A stretch of DNA of 26,999 nucleotides from an uncultured Eubacteriales bacterium (GTDB taxonomy: Bacteria; Bacillota; Clostridia; Christensenellales; Borkfalkiaceae): contig CABQND010000027.1 of assembly GCA_902465495.1 (NCBI GenBank), positions 1 to 26,999 of the forward strand, read 5' to 3'. Each line of letters opens with the position of its first letter. Within the stretch, counting starts at the first letter, position 1. Below, one piece after another: positions 15,529 through 25,300 of the stretch. The notes under the pieces were generated by a model. It saw only the letters and a program-made list of their open reading frames with translations, was not told the DNA's origin and made no database searches. Made by a program: the position numbers and the translations under genes.

Positions 15529-18500
15529 TCATTCGACTACGACCGTAACCGTTTTGACCGTCGCATTGTAGTCGGCATCGATCGCATAGTAAACAACTGT
15601 ATGTTTGCCTGCCATCGTGGGCGTAAAACGATCGATGGCGTTTTCTGCTGTCACTTCGCCCAGGTTCATCGCAGATGTATCCGGCTGTATGACCATAATA
15701 AACAGCCGAGGCGCCGTATCGCGGTCATCTTGTACGATCGCCGAAGGAATGGAAACCGCTTTGCCAATTTTTCCCGTAAGGTCGGAAGAATCGGACAGAA
15801 CAAGCGTGGGCGCTGTTGTATCTGCCGCCGAAACCGAGTATGAAGACGTGAATGTATTGCCGCTCGCATCCTTAGCCGTGTAGCGCACGTAATAATTCCC
15901 GTATTGTTCCACAACAAAGCTCATACCTTCTTGCAAGGGCTCATAGTTGTAAATCACTGTTCCGTTTGGAGCCTGCACCATTACAGTCAGCGATACATAC
16001 GGCGAAAGAGTATCGTATCCGCTTACCATAGGCACAGATATCCGCTGTCCGATGAAAATATTCGAGGGGAAATTTCCACTCATTACAATTTGCGGCGCGG
16101 ATGTGTCCACGAAATTTTTTAAATTGCCGTCGCTGTCAAACGTCACATTGAATGCCTGACTGCAAAGCGACAGGATTTTGATCGAAGCGCCGGAACCGTA
16201 CTCTTCATTTGCTTCCTTGCTGCCGATGCCTTCAAACGAGCAGTCCAAATATACTTTCCCGCTGGGGAAACCTTTCCAAGCCGTCCCGTCAATGTTTTCT
16301 TTTATCGTAAAGACCGCATTGTTATTCACATCGTATATCACGCCGTCGCGGTATGTGATCGTGATGTTTCCCGAACGCAATTGATCTCCGTACATGGTGC
16401 CGAACACGCCTTCCAACGAATATTTGACTCCGTCGTTGGATGAAATGAAGGAATATTTTACTTTGTACTCTTCAGCGGTCGCCGTCGGAATGCTCTCGAT
16501 CCAAAGATCAAACCCGATCGTGGAATCGAAGCTGTCCCGCAACGTAAAGCGCAGCGCCGAGAAATTTTTACTGCCGCGATCCACCGCAAAAGTGATCGTA
16601 AATCCTTCTGCGCGCAAAGGATTGACAAAAGCAAACCCTTGCTCGCCCGTCGCCCCTTCTTTGGAATCGATCTTGAATACACCTTTATCTGCGGACGTAT
16701 GCTTGATTTCCAATCCTTCGTCCAGAATAAAATAATCATCCAGCTGGTACGAACCGTCATCGACATAGTCATCGGCATAACGGTCGGGTTTTTCCCAGAT
16801 CTCCGCTGTGTACGTTTTGAGCACAGCTTCGCCCGCTTTATATGTAATGCTGACGGTATTTCCGAATTTTTCAAGATCAGGCGTAAACACATCGCCGTCC
16901 GCATATGTCTCGGTTGTTCCATTTCCTGTAATCTCTACGGTCACGTCTTTGCGGACGCCGACTCCCGGAATGCTTTCGTAATCGTACGCCTTATATTCAG
17001 GAAGGACGGTCTGTACCCCGTCAAACAGGCGGCGAAGCTCCTGCACGCTTCCTTTCTCCACAATGCCGTTTTCAGAATATTGCACGGTATAAACGAGTGT
17101 TTCCGAATGTTTAAAACCGAGATAATCAACGGCCGTGTAAATGACGCGATATTCCCCTGCAAAGAGCGGAGTAAATGTGCCGTCTTCGATCGACACTTCC
17201 TCAGCCGCATAACCTGCACGGATAACTTTTACCTCTTTGGATACGATCACCGCGCCTTCCGTCAATGTATAGACGGCTTCGGGGATGTACACCTTCTCCC
17301 CGACCAAAACATCCGTCCTGTCCGGTTCCGCCGTAATGGCAATGGTCGGAACAGCCTTATTCGCAAGAATTTTTAAAGTAGTTTGCGCCGCATTGCGCGC
17401 GCCGTCTACACCGCGATATACCGCCGTATAATATCCTGCCTTCGCAGGAGTAAAACTGCCGCTGCTCGCATCCACAGAATTGCCGTCGGGATCGGTGACA
17501 GATACCGAACATATAAGTGAGCCCGAAATGACATCGAGACAATAATATCCGGGAAGGGTATAATTATTCCCCACAACCGCAGCGGGAGCATTTTCGCCGT
17601 CCACTTCATCGCCAAACATAATAACGGGTGCTTTGGTATCATCGACCGTCGTCCCGCACATCGGCGTGTTGAATACGTTGAGGATCATGTAGCTTGGCTC
17701 GCTTGCTCGATGCTGTTTGGATGCAAACGAAATTTTAACGCGGCCGCTCGTGAAGCCTTGCCACTCATTTCCGTATCCCATCGACTCGCTCCAATCGAGG
17801 TCCATAATACAGTACTTATTCCCGTACTGACCTGTGACCCAAAGCGATTTATCCAAATAATCATAGTGCAAAATGATGGAACGATGCCGAATATCTGATG
17901 TCGTAAATTTTGTATTTTCACGCGTCAGACCATCAAATCCGACCTGGTAGTTGTCCGAAAAGCCAAAGGTCTCTTCCAAATAATTCGGATACGCCCCGCC
18001 CCACTTATATCCGCAGGGATCAATGGTTGCCGTTTCCACAGTAAATGTTGCCGGAAACCATTGCGAAGGCTTAGCCTTGATCAAAAGATAGTTGTTCTCG
18101 TCATCCGCATCAGTGATTTTGATATCAAACTCGTAAATCTCCGCATTTCCGCGCGTCGATGTGAGCGGCGTAAAAGCAAGCAATACATCATCGGAAGTGT
18201 ACGTCGAAATGTCTACAACATTTTTGTACTCAACCCAGCGATTTGCAGCCGTCGGCGAAAACTTTATGCCGTTTTGCTGCCAATCCTCTAAACCGAGATC
18301 TTCCGAACTTTCGGTATACTCATTGTAAAAATCACTGCCGCTTGAAATAAATTCTTTGCCGTAGAGCATATAATCCGGCACTGCGACGTTTGCCTCTGCC
18401 GTTATTCCAGCAGGGATCGTCCATAAATCGGTCGGCATAACTGTCTCTGTGTTTTCACTTCCGTCCGCCGCCCGGGCAAGAAATATGATCCCGAGACAGC

Positions 18501-18558
18501 ATGTGAGCAAGACTGCCGCTCCCAATACAATGGGCAAAACCCTCTTTTTTATTGACAT
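15529..18558 (-). CDS. Secreted modular protein with two lectin-like and several Ig-like domains
   Basis: This is a 1009-residue protein with a type I signal peptide ending near 'LARAAD' (residue ~31). Residues about 50-305 and 608-818 are two related beta-rich modules sharing 'W(Q/K)GF(T/P)SGKV' and 'Y..VN...FTI'-like strands, perhaps concanavalin A/laminin-G-like lectin folds. They are followed by Ig-like repeats opening with 'DTKAPVIMF', 'DTSAPQIVMSG' and 'DTTAPTLVLSD', of the kind found in Gram-positive surface proteins. No LPXTG, no C-terminal membrane segment and no S-layer motif are visible, so it may be released or held by partners. GAGGAG 9 bases upstream supports the start. It lies directly after the permease genes, so it is probably co-expressed with the importer and acts in substrate capture (inference). 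Confidence 0.85.
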   Translation of the reverse strand: MSIKKRVLPIVLGAAVLLTCCLGIIFLARAADGSENTETVMPTDLWTIPAGITAEANVAVPDYMLYGKEFISSGSDFYNEYTESSEDLGLEDWQQNGIKFSPTAANRWVEYKNVVDISTYTSDDVLLAFTPLTSTRGNAEIYEFDIKITDADDENNYLLIKAKPSQWFPATFTVETATIDPCGYKWGGAYPNYLEETFGFSDNYQVGFDGLTRENTKFTTSDIRHRSIILHYDYLDKSLWVTGQYGNKYCIMDLDWSESMGYGNEWQGFTSGRVKISFASKQHRASEPSYMILNVFNTPMCGTTVDDTKAPVIMFGDEVDGENAPAAVVGNNYTLPGYYCLDVISGSLICSVSVTDPDGNSVDASSGSFTPAKAGYYTAVYRGVDGARNAAQTTLKILANKAVPTIAITAEPDRTDVLVGEKVYIPEAVYTLTEGAVIVSKEVKVIRAGYAAEEVSIEDGTFTPLFAGEYRVIYTAVDYLGFKHSETLVYTVQYSENGIVEKGSVQELRRLFDGVQTVLPEYKAYDYESIPGVGVRKDVTVEITGNGTTETYADGDVFTPDLEKFGNTVSITYKAGEAVLKTYTAEIWEKPDRYADDYVDDGSYQLDDYFILDEGLEIKHTSADKGVFKIDSKEGATGEQGFAFVNPLRAEGFTITFAVDRGSKNFSALRFTLRDSFDSTIGFDLWIESIPTATAEEYKVKYSFISSNDGVKYSLEGVFGTMYGDQLRSGNITITYRDGVIYDVNNNAVFTIKENIDGTAWKGFPSGKVYLDCSFEGIGSKEANEEYGSGASIKILSLCSQAFNVTFDSDGNLKNFVDTSAPQIVMSGNFPSNIFIGQRISVPMVSGYDTLSPYVSLTVMVQAPNGTVIYNYEPLQEGMSFVVEQYGNYYVRYTAKDASGNTFTSSYSVSAADTTAPTLVLSDSSDLTGKIGKAVSIPSAIVQDDRDTAPRLFIMVIQPDTSAMNLGEVTAENAIDRFTPTMAGKHTVVYYAIDADYNATVKTVTVVVE

Positions 18559-18574
18559 GAATTTTTTCTCCTCA

Positions 18575-19513
18575 TTATCCTTTTAATCCGCCCAAAGTGA
18601 GCGAACCCATGATTTTGTTGCGGAATACCATAAATAAAATAAAAATCGGAATGGCAAGCATCAGAAGTCCGGCAATCTGAATCGGCGGTGTCGCAACATC
18701 TACGTTTGCGTTAGAAAACTGGAACTGATACGCACCGTACGATAAATTCGGATAGCTCGGCAAATAAATGATCGGCGTCATATAGTCATTCCACAGCGTA
18801 ATAAATTGCTGAATAAAAAGAACACCGAAAATCGTACGTGCCATCGGCCACATAATTAGAAGCATTGTACGAAAATGCCCGGCCCCGTCAATAAATGCCG
18901 CTTCCGCATAGTTCCACGATACACTTTTCCATGTTGCATAATAGATGAGGAATATGTATCCGAATGCACCGCATTGCCAAAACATGATACCGATCATTGA
19001 ATCGTACAAACCGAGATCGGTCAGCAATTTAATATTTGCCGCCAACGACGAACTGATGGGCAGATAATTTGTGACCAACACGATCCCCCACAGAGAACGT
19101 ACCCATTTGAGATAGTTGTATTTTGCCAATACATAACTTGCCAGACAGGCAGTGATCACCGACAGAACGCCGGAACCGCCCGCATAAATCAAACTGTTTA
19201 CAAGCATTTGCGGCGCTTCGATATATTTGCTGTTACGCATAACTTTCAGTGCTCCGAACGCCTTGACATAGTTATCAAAATTCCAGCCATAGCCCTTGCC
19301 TGTCTTTGGAAAGAACAGCAAATCCTGATAAAAGTTAATGTATGATTTTAAGCTGTTGATAAACGCCCAGAAGATGAGCAACAGAAAAATAAGACACCAA
19401 ATCGCGACAGCCGTCCATGCAATACCGGGGAATAAACCGCGAACAACGGAGCGCAGACATTTTTTTGCTTTGGAAGGCTGTGCCTGTTCTGTCTGCATAA
19501 CTTTTTCGTCCAT
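18575..19513 (-). CDS. ABC sugar transporter permease (CarB/UgpE-like)
   Basis: This 312-residue inner-membrane permease has about six hydrophobic segments, the first near residues 32-52. The cytoplasmic EAA loop 'EAAFIDGAGHFRTMLLIMWP', which docks to the ATPase, is intact. The C-terminus 'IMGSLTLGGLKG' is typical of this permease class (short 'G...GAVKG'-type ends). Its start has AAGGAGG 6 bases upstream, and the gene lies 12 bases after the partner permease. It pairs with the gene at 19526-20563 and the binding protein upstream to form an oligosaccharide importer. No ATPase is encoded in the window; many Bacillota use a shared MsmX-type ATPase from elsewhere. Confidence 0.95.
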   Translation of the reverse strand: MDEKVMQTEQAQPSKAKKCLRSVVRGLFPGIAWTAVAIWCLIFLLLIFWAFINSLKSYINFYQDLLFFPKTGKGYGWNFDNYVKAFGALKVMRNSKYIEAPQMLVNSLIYAGGSGVLSVITACLASYVLAKYNYLKWVRSLWGIVLVTNYLPISSSLAANIKLLTDLGLYDSMIGIMFWQCGAFGYIFLIYYATWKSVSWNYAEAAFIDGAGHFRTMLLIMWPMARTIFGVLFIQQFITLWNDYMTPIIYLPSYPNLSYGAYQFQFSNANVDVATPPIQIAGLLMLAIPIFILFMVFRNKIMGSLTLGGLKG

Positions 19514-19525
19514 GTTTTTCCCTCC

Positions 19526-20563
19526 TTAAAAATCCGCTTCGGGATCAAAACGGTCGAACAGCTTTTTTGTGCCGTATACGATCGGTATCGATACGAGCCC
19601 GATCAAAAGATTTGCAGCTGCTGTATAGCCATAACTGAATTCGGGTGCAACGCCGCGCATTGAATCGGACAAAACGGAAACCATCATATAATACCCGAAG
19701 GAAATCGCTGTATCGGGAATGTACGTCCCGCTGTTGCCGTCGCCGTAAATCGCATACAGAGGCCCCTGCGCCGTGAAAAACCCGACAAACATGCCAAGGC
19801 AATAGATCTGCAAAACAGGAAACATTAACGGCAGCGTCAGATGTACAAATTCCTGAAAATACGAAAATCCTTCCAGTCTGCCGTATTCCACAAGCTCTTC
19901 GGGGGTACGGCTCATCGAGCCGAGATTGATCAGAAGCGATCCCGGCAGTCCAAAAAAGAATTGATACAAAAGCAGAGTCCCGAAAACCTTTGAATCATCC
20001 GCCAGCGGCGTAAGAAACTGATCGTACGGCCTATGCAAGACATTCGTCCAAAGCCCGAGCAACCCCTCGCGCATGAAGATCTTGAAAAGCAGCGCAATGA
20101 CCATCGATGATATGATGGACGGAATGAACAGCACGACCTTCATCACTCCTGTCGCCGGCATCTTTTTGTATATAATGAAGGAAAAAATCAGGCTGATCGG
20201 CAAACAGACAAGGCCCGTCAGATGATAAATCATACCGGTCAGAAAATATTTCCCCAAACTCGCTTCTCCGGAAAACAAATCCTTTATAAAATTTACAAAG
20301 TTTGTAAAGATCTCTTTTCCGCCGTAAAACACCTGCGACTCGGTTGCCGGATCAAAAAACTGAAACGCAAGCAAAATGGAATTGATGTTTCCGTAAACAA
20401 AGAATATCGCCCACTGCACCAGCATAAACGCAAGCACACAAATACAGAAGATGTGCGCCTTTTTAGTCGTGGCAAGCATCTTGTGCTTTTCTTTTTTTAC
20501 AGGATCGCCCCCGAGATCAGCAACTACTCTCTCTGTTGCATCTGTTTGGACATTATTCGTCAT
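19526..20563 (-). CDS. ABC sugar transporter permease (UgpA/LplB-like)
   Basis: This 345-residue inner-membrane permease has about six membrane segments, beginning near residue 36 ('IFCICVLAFMLVQWAIFFVY'). The EAA loop 'EYGRLEGFSYFQEFVHLTLP' carries the conserved Gly and the LP end. A large soluble insert between the first two segments (about residues 65-105) is typical of the larger partner of such pairs. The ATG at 20563 is chosen with GAGG 6 bases upstream; the GTG at 20569 lies too close to that site. It follows the binding-protein gene by 23 bases and precedes the second permease by 12, so the three should be translated together. Confidence 0.95.
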   Translation of the reverse strand: MTNNVQTDATERVVADLGGDPVKKEKHKMLATTKKAHIFCICVLAFMLVQWAIFFVYGNINSILLAFQFFDPATESQVFYGGKEIFTNFVNFIKDLFSGEASLGKYFLTGMIYHLTGLVCLPISLIFSFIIYKKMPATGVMKVVLFIPSIISSMVIALLFKIFMREGLLGLWTNVLHRPYDQFLTPLADDSKVFGTLLLYQFFFGLPGSLLINLGSMSRTPEELVEYGRLEGFSYFQEFVHLTLPLMFPVLQIYCLGMFVGFFTAQGPLYAIYGDGNSGTYIPDTAISFGYYMMVSVLSDSMRGVAPEFSYGYTAAANLLIGLVSIPIVYGTKKLFDRFDPEADF

Positions 20564-20586
20564 ACTCACCCTCTTTCAGGCAATTT

Positions 20587-22359
20587 TCAATTTGCACTGT
20601 TCTTTTCGCGGATAGAGAGCATACCTTGTACATATTTTTCTACCACATCCGCAACTTGATCATCCGTCCAACTCACGCTGGATTTGCGCAAAGTCAGCAT
20701 ATTTGCGATGACATGACCGTTCCCTAATGTATAATTATCGTATTTACTCGAAAAGTCGATCGCTGAACTTGTCAGACGCACTTCATCGTCATATGTGAGC
20801 TGGTTACGGCGCACGATCTCGATTTTCCCGTCCGCCTTGCGGTCCTCCATCTGAATCTCAAGAACGCTTTGCGCAAAAGGCGTCATCTGATTCTTGATGT
20901 CATCCGTGACCGTATACATATAAGGACGTACCGAACCCGACCACTTTGTAAAAGTGCGAAGCTAGCTCTGCGAATGCTGGAACTGCACAAACAGTTTCGC
21001 AACTTTTTCTTTCGCCGCATTGCCCGTCAGCGTCTTTGCGTTGAGAATAAGCGGATAAATATTCGAAAAACCGCCCACTTTATAAGTTTTTCCCGCTTCC
21101 ACTTCGTCATCCGTCATGTGCGGCATGGGCATCATGCGGAATGTACGTTTGCCGTATCCGTCCTCTTCATTGATCGCTCCCATGGAATCAAAATTTTGGC
21201 GCGCTTCATTTTCCCACCAGTCCCCTTCCAGGATCGCCAGAATGCGCGGCGCCGTCTGGCTGGTCTTGCTCATGATGTAGTTCATCTGCGCCGTACTGTA
21301 TGTAGGATTGTTCGTCACGCCGTTGTCGTAATGATTGCCGAAACTGCTCGAAGAGAACAGGCGGGCGGCAACTTCCGTCATTGCTTCATACCCGCGCGTC
21401 TGCGTCAGCATGTACGCGTTGTCCGTCGTGATCGTCGTTTCCTTGGTGCCGTCGCCGTCAAAATCGTACACGCCGTCATAGGTATCGTACATACGGATGC
21501 CCGAATACTGCGTCTTGTCGGTCACACCCTCGTCCGTGCCGTCCACGTCCGCAATCACCGCGTTTTCAAAAGCGCCGGTATAGTAGTCGACACAGTACAT
21601 AAATCCGGAATATCCGCCGGCACTGTGCGACTCTCCGTCACGAATCCTGTTCATGAGATCGAAAAACTCATCCCATGTGCCGGGCATCGCCACTGCGTCC
21701 CCTTCAAATTTGTATCCTGTCATTCGGTCTGCGATCCCGTATTTGTTGCAAAGCTCTTCATACAGATCATAGTCGATGATGATCCCCGCAAGTGTATCCT
21801 CGTAAGGGATCACGTTGACGCTGATGCCGTCCACGACATTGTTATCCAATTTCGTGCCGTCCAGATTGTATGCGGTCTGTGCGTACGGCAGCATACGGTC
21901 ATACATGGACGAAGTTTGAATCTCAAACCCGTCACCGGCGGCATTGAGTTTAAGCTCACCATTCTCATCGTACACCTTTTCCGTCACAATTTCCGTTGCA
22001 TCATAGATGATCTCCTGCGTATTCAAAAGGCTGACGATATCCGATTCTGCCGTATAGATAAGATCAGCGCTTTCTGCTCCCGTCGCCATAGAAGTTGCAA
22101 GCTCGTTGAATTCTTTGTCCGGTGTAAGTGCAACGTGTACGCCTGTCTTGCCCTCTTCAAAAGAAACATTCGCAAACGTCTCTTCAAAGTCCGCAATTAC
22201 TTCGTTGATCCAGTCCGAACCCAATCCGCCGTTGAAATAATGCACGCTGATCGTAGTCGTGTTGGCATACTCGCCGCCACACCCGACAAACGCAAACGCA
22301 CTCGCTCCAAGCAGGCCCGCAAGAACGCAGGCGCCCATTTTTTTGAAAAAACCTTTCAT
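20587..22359 (-). pseudogene. Sugar-binding lipoprotein of the ABC importer, interrupted by an in-frame TAG
   Basis: This is a family 1-type extracellular solute-binding protein. It has a lipoprotein signal with lipobox 'FAFVGC' (Cys27), then 'GSDWINEVIADFEE' and 'ADLIYTAESDIVSLL'. Translation from the ATG at 22359 (AAGGAG 10 bases upstream) meets TAG at 20962-20964, codon 466. The same frame continues without further stops for 124 codons to a TGA at 20587, and this tail is protein-like and family-like ('LRTFTKWSGSVRPYMYTVTDD', 'VVEKYVQGMLSIREKN'). The intact product would be 590 residues counting the TAG position. Options are a nonsense mutation giving a truncated protein of 465 residues, a base-call error, or suppression of the TAG. 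The missing tail normally completes the second lobe, so truncation would probably impair function. It sits directly before its two permease genes. Confidence 0.85.
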
Positions 22360-22389
22360 TCTATCTTTACTCCTTGACCGTTCAACGGT

Positions 22390-25300
22390 TTATTTTTCTT
22401 TTCTGCGAAGCAGTGCCGCTCCCAGCGTAAACGCCGCCAACAATACCACTGCTCCAGCCCCAAATGCTGTAAACGCTACACCGTTGCAGCCATTACAGCC
22501 GCCACCCGCACCGTCTTTCGGCGCCACTGAAATTTGCACCGTTTTCGTTGCGACATTACCCGCTCCGTCTGTTGCAGTATACGTTACGGTATAAACACCT
22601 TCTTTCTCGGCAACAAACGTCCCGTTCTGCAAAGCAACCTCTTCCGTGCCGTAGGTCACTTTTACGGTAACGGTCACGTCCGAATAAGCGTTGTCCGTTG
22701 CACTTGCATTCGGAACTGTGATCGTAGCACCGAGGTCCACAGTCTGATCAGCAAAATCTACACGGATTATCGGCTGTTCAGTATCCGCGATCACGGTCAG
22801 CTTATAAATTGCAGAACCGATCAAATCGCCGTCTTTTGCCGTGCAGGTAACGGTATATACTCCTGCCTTATCCGGCGTAAACGAACCATTCGTAAGCGCA
22901 TATACTTTTCCGTTATCGTCTGTTACGGTGATCGTAACATCCAACGTTTTTCCATCCGCATCGACCGCCGTTGCGCCCGAAACATTGACGGGAAGCCCCA
23001 CATATCCGCTTTCGACCGGCGTGACCGTCACGACGGGCGGCTCGCGCTCGATGACCTTGACTGTACGCGTGAGCGTCACAGGATCCGTAACGCCGTCATC
23101 CACCGTATAGCGGATTTCCCAAGTGCCTGCCGTATCAGCGGAAATCATAACATTTTCCCCTGCAAGCACTGTATATGCACCGCTGCCGCCCATACGATAT
23201 TCTACTTTCAGCGTTATATTTTCCTGGGCGTTGTCCTGCGCAAGAACATCCTTTACAGAAATTTCAAAGGACTGATTCAACAACACTTCGGTATATGACG
23301 GTATCCCGTCCAAAGCTACCGTAGGCCGCGTCACATCGATCCACTTGGCAAACAGCGTAGCATCTTTCTCCGCAAATCCATCAAACGATGTCCACTTGTT
23401 TGTAAATATTTCATCCGAATACCAACCGTCAAACTCCCAAAATACGCGCTCGATTTCAGGCACTTCCAATAGAAATCTTGTGTTCTGTGACCAGACAATC
23501 GGCGCAGGCGCCTGCCCGTCCACCGTCCCGCCGTTCGATTCGAAAGAGAGTGTGTACGGCGTTTCTACATGCAGATTGAATTGCTTTTCCCCGCCGTTTC
23601 CCAGCGGAATGACAACAATTTTATCCCCGACCGTGTCCGTAGAAGAATATTTTCCGAAACTTTCATGCACAACATCGGAAACAAAGCCCCACGATCCCGT
23701 ATACGCAGAATATATGCCGGCAAATACCTGCGCATAGCGGATGCGTACGTCACCAACCGAATTGTTCTGCGCCACATAAATATCGTCGCCGTCCACATAC
23801 GCCTCATCGGCAAGAATGTCGACAAAACCCACCGTTTCCGGCGCAACCGTAACATATTCTTTGCCCGCAAACGAAAGGCCGTTCACGGAAATAAATGTCA
23901 CGGGAACCGTTTTCAGCCCGTTGTATGAGAAACTGATCGTATAGCCGTCGCCAAGCGAATCAAACAGCTTCGGAAGCCCGAATGCGCCGCCCGCTTCCTT
24001 TTCGGCAAATATGTAGCCGTCCGTGCCGATCTGTTCCGTCGTCGGCTTTACGCTTCCGTCAAACTTTGCAATGTTGTAGCGCTCATTGCTTCTGCCTGTA
24101 ATATCCACACAGAAAACGTCGCCCTCCCAGTACAGATACAATGTACCCGTTTTGTGAGTATCGTATGTCCCGTCTCCGTCGGTATCAATCATGCACCCCA
24201 TGTAATTGTTGAGGTTCGGCTGCACAAACTGCTGTTCCGAACCGGGGATTTGATAAAAATACGTAGCGTTGACCCAGGAATCGTCCGAAGAATCGTACAC
24301 CGAATACGAAAAACTGCGGATTTCGTTGCCGTAACGTATGTATGTCACCGATTGGCTCCAAGAAATGCCCTGGTATACAATATCAAACACCGGATTCCCT
24401 GCCAAATCGCAGACCGTGAAGGTAAAAACATTTCCTTCGCCGTCCGCATTCCCGAACGGAAACACAAACTCGATCGCCGCCTGATCTAAAAACATGCCCG
24501 CGATCTTGCCGCTGTATGCCGCAGGAGCGGTAAGATCGGCACCCACTGTGATTCCCTGATATCCTTCCGCATCGGGCGCATAACTCACATTCGCCCCCGT
24601 TACATCCTGTAATACATTTGAAAGAGAATAACTGTCATTCGCCGTGAACGTAAGCTCGACAACCGCATCACCTTTGGAATATGTCACGGTATGCAGGCCC
24701 TTGTTGCGTATCGTATACGTTCCGTCCGCAACGGGCGTGGTGCCTTGCGAATCTTCGACCGTGATCGTACCGTCAAATGCCGACGCCGTACCCGCTTTGA
24801 TCAGCTTTGCCTCGGGCAAAGTGAGCACCTGTCCCACATAAGTCCCTTCCAGTGCAGACGCGTCTTCAATGAAAATGTATTCCATGTTCTGCCAATTTTC
24901 GTAAAACGCGGGCGCTTCCGAAAGCGTTTCCGCATTCAGCGTGTACGTTGTGCCGTTTGTGTATGCATCGCGCTCCCCACCCGATGCGATCGACGCGATC
25001 AACATATCGATCGTCTTATCGGTTGCCTGATCCGAAACCGCAAAACTGATCGTGTATCCGTCCTTGAAAGAATCCAAACGCGGCAGGTTCGGCGTCTCGC
25101 CCTCTAAAGCGTCCGTGATCGGCTCATACGTTGCGGGATCTTCCGCAAACGACGCGATCACTTTTTTATACGGCGCTCCCCAGTTGGTATTCGCCATAAA
25201 TATTACGTTCAGGGCACCTTCTTCCGTCATTTCCAACCCCAAATAGCTCGCCGTCCGCCGCGGGTCGGCCGTCGTCCCTGCTGTATTATAACAGCCGGCC

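Noticed and set aside
20587..20919. A separate 110-residue gene after the binding protein
   Set aside because: It is in the same frame as the binding protein, has no ribosome site, and reads as the family's C-terminal lobe; it is the tail behind the TAG codon.
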